Source of the DNA: Bacteroidota bacterium
GTDB taxonomy: Bacteria; Bacteroidota; Ignavibacteria; Ignavibacteriales; Ignavibacteriaceae
Reading direction: 5' to 3'
NCBI GenBank assembly: GCA_021796135.1
Contig: JAJYOQ010000234.1
Span: forward strand, 1-6,558
Length of the DNA: 6,558 nucleotides
The notes below the pieces were generated by a model. It searched no databases. It worked only from the letters and a program-made list of their open reading frames with translations, and was not told the origin of the DNA. Shown piece after piece: positions 1 through 6,558 of this stretch (the stretch's first letter is position 1; each line of letters starts with the position of its first letter). A program made the translations under genes and the position numbers.

Positions 1-881
1 AAGGGAAAAAAAATTATAACTTCATAAAAGGCGATATTACCAACAATGAACTTGTGGACTATCTTTTTAGGAGATTTGAAATAAAATTTGTTGTAAATTT
101 CGCCGCAGAATCTCACGTTGATAGGAGCATTTTAGGATCGGAAATTTTCTACAGAACAAACGTAATAGGAACAACCGTTTTGTTAGAAGCGTCACGCCGA
201 TATCACGTAGAGAAATTTCTGCAAGTTTCAACCGATGAAGTTTACGGAAGTCTTGGTCCAACCGGATTATTCACAGAGCAAACGTCATTAAGTCCCAACA
301 GTCCATATTCATCAAGCAAAGCGGCTGCAGATATGGCGGCGCTCGCGTTTCATCATACATACGGATTGCCGGTAGTGATTACAAGGTGTTCTAACAATTA
401 TGGCCCGCTTCAATTTCCGGAAAAACTAATTCCGCTTATGATTATTAACGCTCTCAACAACAAAAAATTGCCTGTCTATGGCGACGGATTAAATGTTCGC
501 GATTGGATTTACGTGGTTGACCACAATAAAGCTGTCGAGTTGGTTCTTGAAAACGGAAAAGTTGGCGAAGTTTACAATGTTGGTGCCAGTCGAGAGATGA
601 AAAACATAGAGATTGTTAAATTGATTCTGAAAAAATTGGGAAAAGGTGAAGAACTGATTGAGTTTGTTAAAGATCGCCCCGGGCATGATAGGCGTTACGC
701 GATCGACTCTTCGAAAATCCAAAATGAACTCGGATGGAAACCGGAATTCAATTTTGAAAATGCCATCAGCGATACAATCGATTGGTATCTGCAAAATAAA
801 AATTGGTGGGAGAGAATTATCTCGGGTGAATATCAAAATTATTATAACGAACAATACGCTCACAGATTTAATAAGAATTAG
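1..881 (+). CDS. rmlB: dTDP-glucose 4,6-dehydratase, 5' end cut by window edge
   Basis: This enzyme converts dTDP-glucose to dTDP-4-keto-6-deoxyglucose in the cytoplasm, the step that commits sugar to dTDP-L-rhamnose and related deoxysugars. The gene enters from the left: the first full codon is at base 3 and the frame is open through KGDITNNELVDYLF, so the GTG at 54 is an internal valine and not the start. About 50 N-terminal residues, including the GxxGxxG NAD-binding loop, are missing, and 292 residues remain. Seen directly: the FAAESHVDRS motif, the STDEVYG catalytic segment (Thr-Asp-Glu codons 231-239), the YSSSK short-chain dehydrogenase pair (Tyr 306-308, Lys 318-320), NNYGPLQFPEKLIP and YGDGLNVRDW for substrate binding, RPGHDRRYAID, and the family-typical WW..IISGEYQNYY tail. 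The usual NNYGPYQ has Leu in place of the second Tyr. No catalytic residue is missing in the visible part. rmlA, rmlC and rmlD are not in the window. The identification is very secure. Confidence 0.97.
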   Translation, partial: GKKNYNFIKGDITNNELVDYLFRRFEIKFVVNFAAESHVDRSILGSEIFYRTNVIGTTVLLEASRRYHVEKFLQVSTDEVYGSLGPTGLFTEQTSLSPNSPYSSSKAAADMAALAFHHTYGLPVVITRCSNNYGPLQFPEKLIPLMIINALNNKKLPVYGDGLNVRDWIYVVDHNKAVELVLENGKVGEVYNVGASREMKNIEIVKLILKKLGKGEELIEFVKDRPGHDRRYAIDSSKIQNELGWKPEFNFENAISDTIDWYLQNKNWWERIISGEYQNYYNEQYAHRFNKN

Positions 882-890
882 AAAAACTAT

Positions 891-2333
891 ATGAAAAAAA
901 TATTTGTTGTTGTCTTTGTTTGTTTCGCTTCTCTTTTGTTTGCTCAGGATGATAACCAGCAATTGAGCAAGCAGAGTAACCTTTCGATGTTTCAACCGAT
1001 CACAGTAACAATCGGCGGTGATTTTATAGTCACCGGTTCGTTCACGGCGTACAAGTCGGAACGTCTTGATCATTTCATCACAAAAGTATTCACCGAAGCC
1101 GAATTGAATATGCGCTCCGGGCTAAACCAGATTGATATGATCAAAAAAGTCACGGCGCAAATTGAAAAGTATGCCAAGCGCGATATCACTTTGAAGCACC
1201 GCAACGGCGAAACTGTAAAAATTGATTTGCTGAAGTATCGTTTAACCGGAGATATGTCAAACAATCCGTATCTGCAAGATGACGACGTTATCATTTTCCC
1301 TTCGTACGATGATGAGAGAAGTATTGTTGAGATTAGCGGCGCCGTTAACAAGCCGACAAAATTTCAATTTGTGGATGGAGACAAACTTTCCGATGCTATT
1401 CTGTTCGCCGGCGGAATTAATCCCGCTTACGATAATGTTACAACCGCGGAAATTTCAAGACTAAGCAACGATGGAAATAAAGAAAATGTTATCAATGTGC
1501 CGATCAAAGATGATTACAAACTGCAGATTGGCGATCGGATCAGAATTCTATTTAAGGATAACGATAAGAAAGCCTACAAAGCCTTAGTGTTGGGCGAAGT
1601 AAGAACACCGGGTTACGTTTACATCACAAAAGATAACACAACAATAAAAGATGTTATTGCTAAAGCAGGCGGATTTACCGATAAAGCCTGGCTTGAAAGA
1701 AGCGAACTTCTGCGAGGAACTAGTGAAGTAAATGTATTGAAGATGAAAGCGTTACGCGATGAATTTGAGAAGGATAGAAATTTCAATACGATTCTTACAG
1801 AGAAATATTTGAACGATGTGTTTATTGAGCAGATGAAAATGCTGCGCATGAACGATATGTACGCGGAAGATTCGTCTTCAGTGGCTCTTGACAACACTCT
1901 ACGGGTTCTTCAAAGCAAAAGTATAATTGATTTTACCAAGATCAATTCCGATACAACAACAGAAAGCAAACACATCGTTCAAGACGGAGATATAATTGTA
2001 ATCCCGCAACGAGAAGATTTGGTTTACGTTTTTGGGCAAGTTAGAAATCCCGGATATGTTGAGTATGTACCTCAGAAAAGTGATAAGTATTACATTAACA
2101 AAGCCGGCGGATTGGGCGAGCGTGCCGAAAGCGAAGTGAAAATTATTAAAGGCGGATCGTATGCGTGGATTACTGCAGACAGTGATTCGAAAATTGATCC
2201 GGGAGATTTCATTTACGTTCCCAAAAATGTTCCAAAGCCGTTTGAATATTATATGCGGACACTCGGATATGTCTCAACGGTAGTAACAGCTGTGGCAACA
2301 GTCATCTTAATAGTTGTTCAAGCAAAAAAATAA
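891..2333 (+). CDS. SLBB-domain polysaccharide export protein (Wza-like)
   Basis: This is a 480-residue exported protein of the polysaccharide biosynthesis/export family, expected to help carry polymer through the periplasm and outer membrane. Residues 1-18 form a signal peptide (KK, then a hydrophobic run ending LLFA before QDD). There is no lipobox cysteine before the cleavage site, so it is probably not a lipoprotein. Residues 36-140 resemble a diverged export domain (ITVTIGGDFIVTGSF, later LQDDDVIIFP). Three SLBB-like beta-grasp units follow, at about 145-190 (ISGAVNKPTKFQF...AGGI), 229-275 (LGEVRTPGYVYI...AGGF) and 376-420 (FGQVRNPGYVEY...AGGL). The last two are separated by a charged, helical insert at about 278-360. 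DPGDFIYVP precedes a hydrophobic C-terminal helix at about 458-477 ending in KK. It starts 9 nt after rmlB with no clear ribosome-binding site. The family is secure; the membrane location is not, because the C-terminal helix differs from the amphipathic helix of Wza. Confidence 0.9.
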   Translation: MKKIFVVVFVCFASLLFAQDDNQQLSKQSNLSMFQPITVTIGGDFIVTGSFTAYKSERLDHFITKVFTEAELNMRSGLNQIDMIKKVTAQIEKYAKRDITLKHRNGETVKIDLLKYRLTGDMSNNPYLQDDDVIIFPSYDDERSIVEISGAVNKPTKFQFVDGDKLSDAILFAGGINPAYDNVTTAEISRLSNDGNKENVINVPIKDDYKLQIGDRIRILFKDNDKKAYKALVLGEVRTPGYVYITKDNTTIKDVIAKAGGFTDKAWLERSELLRGTSEVNVLKMKALRDEFEKDRNFNTILTEKYLNDVFIEQMKMLRMNDMYAEDSSSVALDNTLRVLQSKSIIDFTKINSDTTTESKHIVQDGDIIVIPQREDLVYVFGQVRNPGYVEYVPQKSDKYYINKAGGLGERAESEVKIIKGGSYAWITADSDSKIDPGDFIYVPKNVPKPFEYYMRTLGYVSTVVTAVATVILIVVQAKK

Positions 2334-2380
2334 ATTTTGATTTAAAACAAAACGAAATTTGTATTAATGGTAACCAAACT

Positions 2381-3616
2381 ATGGAAAATTCGAAACAAAT
2401 TGTGAAGCAAGAAAAGTCTTTCATTGATTTTGCCATTTTAATTGTTAAATGGCGTAAGTTTATTATTTTCAATGTATTATTGATAACTATTCTTGCAACC
2501 ATTATTAGTTTTTTCATCCCTAAATGGTATACTTCTACTGCGAGTGTAATGCCTCCAAAATCAAAGGGTGGACTATTGGGCGATATTGGTAGTTTTTCAA
2601 GCACTATAAAAGATTTGTCACGAACGTTAGGAAGATTGGGAACGGTTTCTGATGAAGCTTATAATTATCTCGCTATATTGAAAAGTCGATCATCCTATGA
2701 AAAAGTCATAAATAAATTTGACCTTAGGAAGGTTTATGATTTTAAGGCAAGTGAACCAATAGAAAGTGTACTGAAAGAATTAGATAGTAACGTAAAATTT
2801 AATGTTGAAGATGAAGGAAATATTACAATAAAAGTAACTGATAACAATCCTCAAAGAGCTGCCGAAATGGCTAATTATTTTGTGGAAGTGCTTAATGAGA
2901 TTAGTATTGATCTTGGTACTGCTGAAGCAAAAAATAACCGGGAATTTATAGAAAAAAGGTATATTCAATCTCTTAACGATATAAAAAATGCTGAGGATTC
3001 GTTAAAAAACTTTAGTAGAAATTATTCTGTCTTTTCATTAGCAGAGCAAACTAAAGCAGCTATTACTATTGCTGCTGAGTTAAAAGCGAAAATTGAAATT
3101 CAAAAAATTGAACTAGATATATTTAAGAAAAGTTATGGAAACGATAATCCGCTAATTGCCGATAAGCAATTGATGATAAATGAAATGCAGGCTCAACTGA
3201 ATAAAATGAAATATGCGAATATTGATGGACAACGAGATGTAAATTTATTTACACCTTTTTCTGAACTTCCCGAGGTCGGAGTAAAATACATTAGATTGAA
3301 AGGAGAATACGAGTTACAAGCGAAGATATTAGAATTTATTGTACCGATATATGAACAAGCGAAGATAGAGGAAAAAAAGGATATTCCTGTTTGTCTTTTC
3401 CTTGATAAAGCTGTTCCCGCCCAAGAAAAAGCCGGTCCTAAAAAAGCTTTCATCATAATAATTGCTTTCTTAATCTCTTTCATTTTTGCTCTTGTATGGA
3501 TGTTGTTTGCAGAAAATTGGAGTAAGATGCAAGCTGATGAAATTAGATACAGGAAGGTTCATGAAGAAATAGTATTACCTCTAAGAAAAATGTTCTTTTT
3601 GAATAGACAAAAATGA
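2381..3616 (+). CDS. wzz: Wzz-family chain-length determinant / polysaccharide co-polymerase
   Basis: This is a 411-residue inner-membrane protein expected to control polymer length by acting with the Wzy polymerase encoded next to it. The layout is that of a Wzz protein: a short cytoplasmic N-terminus, a first membrane helix at about 27-47, the following KWYTSTASVMPPK that opens the periplasmic domain, a long charged, helical and probably coiled-coil region at about 185-280, and a second membrane helix at about 356-377. The Pro-rich motif LDKAVPAQEKAGPKK (341-355) just before helix 2 is the family signature. The 34-residue cytoplasmic tail has no Walker A motif or tyrosine cluster, so this is not a fused Wzc-type kinase. 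Cys338 in the periplasmic part is unusual but of unknown meaning. The ATG at 2381 is preferred because no other start codon lies in frame between it and the upstream gene. The stop overlaps the wzy start by 4 nt (ATGA), which implies coupled translation. GC is clearly lower than in the preceding gene. Confidence 0.9.
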   Translation: MENSKQIVKQEKSFIDFAILIVKWRKFIIFNVLLITILATIISFFIPKWYTSTASVMPPKSKGGLLGDIGSFSSTIKDLSRTLGRLGTVSDEAYNYLAILKSRSSYEKVINKFDLRKVYDFKASEPIESVLKELDSNVKFNVEDEGNITIKVTDNNPQRAAEMANYFVEVLNEISIDLGTAEAKNNREFIEKRYIQSLNDIKNAEDSLKNFSRNYSVFSLAEQTKAAITIAAELKAKIEIQKIELDIFKKSYGNDNPLIADKQLMINEMQAQLNKMKYANIDGQRDVNLFTPFSELPEVGVKYIRLKGEYELQAKILEFIVPIYEQAKIEEKKDIPVCLFLDKAVPAQEKAGPKKAFIIIIAFLISFIFALVWMLFAENWSKMQADEIRYRKVHEEIVLPLRKMFFLNRQK

Positions 3617-5028
3617 AAATCATTTTCGCTAACAACAATTCTTACGTAAAGATAGGCAGTTTTAGTTTATTGATCTTTCTTGAATTGATTCCGCTTGCAT
3701 TTTTGGGGATGGGTTTGTTTAAAATTTCATTGGAAGTTATATCATTTTTCTTCCTAGTCTTCTTTATTTATTGGTTCTTTAATTACCCGTATAAGTTACT
3801 TCAATGGTTTTTATTTACTATACTTATAAGTGGTATAGATGCATTTAATATCGGGGAAAAACCGTCTGTAATAACTCTTGTAGATATATTCCTTCCTATT
3901 TTATTAGTGATTTTCTTATTGAAAGTTTTGTTAGATGAAAATGAAATATATAGGGGGAAACATGTTGAGATTAAAATACTATTCGCATTGTTTTTTCTTT
4001 GGACTTTTTTTGTGGCAGTTAGTTCGATAAATAAGCAAGTCTCAATTGCATATTGGAGAAATTACTTCTCCGGATTCATGATGTTTGTCTTTACACTGTT
4101 TATTCTAAACAGAACAAACAAAGTCAAAAGTTTGATCATTACTTTAATCTTATGGGGTTTAACATTAGCACTTATTGAATTTTATGTCCTCTACTCTTTG
4201 GGTGGAGTAAATATTGGGCTTGTGAGATTATTTTTTAGAAAGAACCTTTTAGAAGTTGCCTGGGGTAAATCAAATTATTTGGCTGCTTTTTTTGTGTTGT
4301 TAATTCCGATTACAATTGGATTTATATTTATGCTGAAAACAACTTTAAAAAGACTATTGTTTCTAGGTGTTTTGTTCTTAATGTCAGCTGCGATAATGCT
4401 CACATTTTCAAGAGGGGGCATTTTATCACTTACTGTTGCTCTTTTTATCTTTCTCTCACGTGCCGTCAAAAGACGTACATTTATTCCTCTTTTGCTCATG
4501 GTTATTGTTGTTGCAATTGTTGTTATTCTAAATCCGATGACAAGAATAATATTTGAAGGAATTAGTAATGTTGAAAACAGCTTTTCGTACATGAGTAGAG
4601 TTAATTTTTATAAAGACGTTTGGAAAACTTTTCTTGAAAATCCAATAACAGGTGTTGGCTTTGGAAATTTAGGGTTTTATTCGCAATTTAAATTGACAGA
4701 CGCTGCTGCTTCAGCACATAATATTGTACTTGGCTTGCTGGGAGAAAACGGCGTAATTGGTGCGATCCTATTTCTTTCAATTCTTGGATACTCCTTGTTC
4801 TTGGCAATTAAAAATTATATCAATGAAAAGAACGTAAAATTAAAGATATTACTCTGGTCATTTGTCAGTGCTTTTTTAGGCGTTATAGTACATTCGATGA
4901 TAGAGCCAAACATAGAAGGGTGGCAATTTTCGATGGTATTTTGGACTTCTGTGGCAATGTTTCTACACTTTGGTGATTTGCGGGAGGAGGAGAGAGCTTC
5001 AATTTTGGGTGATGTAAGTGAAACATGA
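3613..5028 (+). CDS. wzy: O-antigen polymerase/ligase family membrane protein (Wzy-like)
   Basis: This 471-residue polytopic inner-membrane protein has about 11-13 hydrophobic segments and belongs to the Wzy/WaaL superfamily. As Wzy it would join undecaprenyl-linked repeat units on the periplasmic face. Visible hallmarks are TFSRGG (264-269), the periplasmic loop with SRVNFYKDVWKTFLENPITGVGFGNLG (Arg329, GVGFGN 347-352), and AHNIVLGLLGENGVIG (368-383), whose His369 matches the conserved histidine of the family. Its start overlaps the wzz stop by 4 nt, and wzx follows, so the context favours polymerase over WaaL ligase. Sequence alone cannot separate the two. A hydrophilic, acidic C-terminal tail (about 455-471) is predicted in the cytoplasm. 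No Shine-Dalgarno sequence is visible, and initiation probably depends on coupling to wzz. The protein is intact with no internal disruption. Confidence 0.87.
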   Translation: MKIIFANNNSYVKIGSFSLLIFLELIPLAFLGMGLFKISLEVISFFFLVFFIYWFFNYPYKLLQWFLFTILISGIDAFNIGEKPSVITLVDIFLPILLVIFLLKVLLDENEIYRGKHVEIKILFALFFLWTFFVAVSSINKQVSIAYWRNYFSGFMMFVFTLFILNRTNKVKSLIITLILWGLTLALIEFYVLYSLGGVNIGLVRLFFRKNLLEVAWGKSNYLAAFFVLLIPITIGFIFMLKTTLKRLLFLGVLFLMSAAIMLTFSRGGILSLTVALFIFLSRAVKRRTFIPLLLMVIVVAIVVILNPMTRIIFEGISNVENSFSYMSRVNFYKDVWKTFLENPITGVGFGNLGFYSQFKLTDAAASAHNIVLGLLGENGVIGAILFLSILGYSLFLAIKNYINEKNVKLKILLWSFVSAFLGVIVHSMIEPNIEGWQFSMVFWTSVAMFLHFGDLREEERASILGDVSET

Positions 5029-5078
5029 TTATTCTTTATTTAACTATTCTTTTTTTAATGTTTGTTCAGATTGCATAA
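5025..5078 (+). CDS. possible 17-codon hydrophobic mini-ORF overlapping wzy stop
   Basis: An ATG overlaps the wzy stop as ATGA, the same arrangement as at the wzz-wzy junction, and reads MIILYLTILFLMFVQIA before a TAA at 5076-5078. The peptide is almost entirely hydrophobic, like the first half of a membrane helix. It could be a small translated leader that brings ribosomes close to the TTG start of wzx 28 nt downstream, the stump of a deleted membrane-protein gene, or chance in T-rich DNA. I do not recognise it, and the evidence is limited to the overlap geometry and composition. Confidence 0.25.
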   Translation: MIILYLTILFLMFVQIA

Positions 5079-5105
5079 CCCTTTAAGTATCTTCTATAGC
5101 GGTAA

Positions 5106-6368
5106 TTGAAAAAGTATTTAAATATCGGCGTCAATAAAAGATTACTCGAAAATTTTTTTTCTCTTAGTATTCTTCAAATTGCAAATTATATTATCCCTTT
5201 AATAACATTGCCTTACCTTGTTCGTGTACTTTTACCTTCAAACTATGGTTTATTGGCATTTGCACAAGCATTGATTCAATATTTCAACGTTTTTATAGAT
5301 TATGGATTTAATTTTTCAGCGACTAGAGAAATATCAATTTACAGACAAAATAAAGAAAAGGTCTCGGCAATATTTAGCTCGGTAATGACATTAAAAATTT
5401 TGTTTGTTTTTATATCGCTATCCATTTTATCATTAATCATTTTTTCATTTGATAAACTTAGAAGCGAATGGCTGCTGTATTACTGTACTTTTGGAATTGT
5501 GATCGGGCAAAACATGTTCCCCCGATGGTTCTTCCAAGGCATTGAACAAATGAAATACATCACAATATTGAACTTGATTTCGAGAATTATATTCACGATT
5601 TCAATATTTGTTGTTGTTAAAAGTTCAAATGATTATTTGTACGTACCAATTATAAATTCCTTGGGGTTTATATTGGCTGGTATACTTTCATTATGGGTGG
5701 CATTCTATACATTTAAGATAAGATTTATTATTCCAACTTTTGCTGATTTGAAATATCAATTAGTTGAAGGATGGCATCTATTCATTTCTACCTTGGCTAC
5801 AAGTTTATATACCACTTCGAATGTCTTTATTCTTGGATTGTTTGCCGATAGCATTATTGTAGGGTACTATTCAGCTGCTGAGAGAATAATTAAAGCTATT
5901 GAAGATTTTTTAAGCCCTATTTTTTATTCTGTATATCCTTATTTAAGCAGGTTGTATACTGAATCTAAGCAGGATGCTATAATATTTATTAAAAAGCTTG
6001 TTAGATATGTTGGCTTTATTGGGATGATTATTAGCGTCGTGGTTTTAGCATTTACAAATTGGATCGTCCAAATATTGTTAGGTAATCATTATCTTGAATC
6101 TATTGTTGTTTTGAAAATATTGGCATTTATACCGCTTGTTGGCGGAATAAATATTATAACAACGTCATTGACAATGTTGTCATTCAATTATAAAAAGGCA
6201 TTTTCAAATATTATCATCTTTGCCGGCATTTTTAATTTAGGATTATCCTTTTTATTGGTTCCCTATTATAAACATATCGGCAGTTCTATCTCGGTTTTAT
6301 TATCCGAAGTATTTATTATGCTAATCACGTTTATATATTTAAAAAGAAAGAATATTAATCTTATCTAA
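5106..6368 (+). CDS. wzx: Wzx-type flippase, polysaccharide biosynthesis protein (TTG start)
   Basis: This is a 420-residue inner-membrane transporter of the MOP/MATE-like superfamily, expected to flip undecaprenyl-diphosphate-linked repeat units to the periplasmic face. Seen directly: a short basic N-terminus, then NFFSLSILQIANYIIPLITLPYLVRVLLP (17-44), the typical first helix of bacterial Wzx. NYGLLAFAQA (46-55), DYGFNFSATREIS (65-77), RWFFQGIEQM (140-149) and GYYSAAERI (253-261) are further family landmarks. About 12 hydrophobic segments cover the full length, which is normal for the family. The TTG at 5106 comes directly after an in-frame TAA (5103-5105), and there is no ATG or GTG before the first helix, so TTG is the only usual start that keeps the conserved N-terminus. 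A 77-nt spacer separates it from wzy. It contains only a hydrophobic mini-ORF and no obvious terminator. One sampled stretch (5401-5460) has only 12 G/C in 60 bases, the lowest I counted. Confidence 0.93.
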   Translation: MKKYLNIGVNKRLLENFFSLSILQIANYIIPLITLPYLVRVLLPSNYGLLAFAQALIQYFNVFIDYGFNFSATREISIYRQNKEKVSAIFSSVMTLKILFVFISLSILSLIIFSFDKLRSEWLLYYCTFGIVIGQNMFPRWFFQGIEQMKYITILNLISRIIFTISIFVVVKSSNDYLYVPIINSLGFILAGILSLWVAFYTFKIRFIIPTFADLKYQLVEGWHLFISTLATSLYTTSNVFILGLFADSIIVGYYSAAERIIKAIEDFLSPIFYSVYPYLSRLYTESKQDAIIFIKKLVRYVGFIGMIISVVVLAFTNWIVQILLGNHYLESIVVLKILAFIPLVGGINIITTSLTMLSFNYKKAFSNIIIFAGIFNLGLSFLLVPYYKHIGSSISVLLSEVFIMLITFIYLKRKNINLI

Positions 6369-6446
6369 CAAAAGTTTTTTGTAGAGGTTTAGTAATAATC
6401 TTTTTTATGGAATAGCGAGCTAGAAATCAGACCGGTTATAAATAAA

Positions 6447-6558
6447 ATGGATCATATTGTGATAGAGGTTAATGATAAAACGAAAATATATTTTGCAGTT
6501 CCAGCAAATGCGCGCACAGCAGGTCCCGAATTAATACATCAGATTGTTTCTATCTTTA
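6447..6558 (+). CDS. N-terminus of an unidentified polysaccharide-locus protein, possibly a glycosyltransferase; 3' end cut
   Basis: Only 37 complete codons are visible before the window ends. The peptide begins MDHIVIEV, then KIYFAVPANARTAGPELIHQ. A beta-strand followed by a small-residue loop and a GPE..HQ helix start is what the N-terminal Rossmann half of GT-B glycosyltransferases looks like. I associate PAN..TGGPELLHQL-like openings with proteins of surface-polysaccharide loci, but this is recall, not a search result. The frame is open upstream to a TAA at 6396-6398. ATG 6447 is the first usual start, with GTG 6459 as an alternative. No ribosome-binding site stands out. The 78-nt gap after wzx is AT-rich and holds only a weak A/T hairpin and short T runs. 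A sampled stretch (6481-6540) has 26 G/C in 60 bases, above the three preceding genes. That it is coding is likely; its function is only a suggestion. Confidence 0.6.
   Translation, partial: MDHIVIEVNDKTKIYFAVPANARTAGPELIHQIVSIF

Noticed and set aside
54..56. GTG as the start of rmlB.
   Set aside because: The frame is open and family-like upstream of it (KGDITNNEL), so the gene simply enters from outside the window.
489..1073. A 194-codon open frame on the - strand spanning the end of rmlB and the start of the SLBB gene.
   Set aside because: It is antisense to two genes with clear family motifs, and its translation shows no recognisable domain, so it is a shadow frame.
2337..2365. A possible promoter before wzz (TTGATT, 17 nt, TGTATT).
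   Set aside because: Each element matches the sigma-70 consensus at only 4 of 6 positions, the implied start site would leave a leader of about 10 nt, and a Bacteroidetes-type TTTG/GAAATTTG pair has spacing that is too short. AT-rich DNA gives such matches by chance.
4275..4592. A 105-codon - strand frame inside wzy.
   Set aside because: It is fully antisense to the conserved core of wzy (SRGG region), and its composition reflects the complement of codons for a membrane protein.
6367..6406. Terminator after wzx: an ACAAAA/TTTTGT hairpin with a T run further on.
   Set aside because: The stem is six pairs, nearly all A-T, and the T run is about 20 nt away rather than directly after the stem.
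1..6558. CRISPR arrays, insertion sequences, tRNA or rRNA genes, or long direct repeats.
   Set aside because: Nothing of this kind was seen on reading; almost the whole window is occupied by the described coding genes.

Overview
The window is a stretch of a Wzx/Wzy-dependent surface-polysaccharide (O-antigen or capsule type) locus. All genes lie on the + strand and are tightly packed. In order they are: the 3' part of rmlB (dTDP-glucose 4,6-dehydratase, cut by the left edge); an SLBB-domain polysaccharide export protein (Wza-like); a Wzz-family chain-length determinant; a Wzy/WaaL-type polymerase or ligase; a Wzx flippase; and the first 37 codons of another gene that runs off the right edge.

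How the genes fit together: RmlB makes dTDP-4-keto-6-deoxyglucose, the branch point to dTDP-L-rhamnose and other deoxysugars. Glycosyltransferases, not seen here except possibly the last partial gene, would build a lipid-linked repeat unit. Wzx would flip that unit across the inner membrane, Wzy would polymerise it, Wzz would set the chain length, and the SLBB protein would help carry the product through the periplasm or outer membrane. Spacing is 9 nt between rmlB and the SLBB gene, 47 nt before wzz, a 4-nt ATGA overlap between wzz and wzy, 77 nt before wzx, and 78 nt before the last gene. I see no convincing terminator, so a single operon is likely.

Organism: a Gram-negative-type bacterium, as the export machinery implies. 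Low GC, no recognisable Shine-Dalgarno sequence before any of the five visible starts, A/T-rich start regions and the style of the SLBB protein suggest the Bacteroidetes/Chlorobi/Ignavibacteria group. This is an inference, not a proof.

Base composition changes within the locus. Hand-counted 60-base samples give 40-53% GC in rmlB and the SLBB gene, but 20-30% in wzz, wzy and wzx, and 43% again in the last partial gene. This suggests that the wzz-wzy-wzx block is an exchangeable, serotype-specific cassette beside a more conserved part. I do not see an undescribed biological system here. The points most worth checking are the composition step, the C-terminal membrane helix of the SLBB protein, a 17-codon hydrophobic mini-ORF between wzy and wzx, the forced TTG start of wzx, and the unidentified gene at the right edge.
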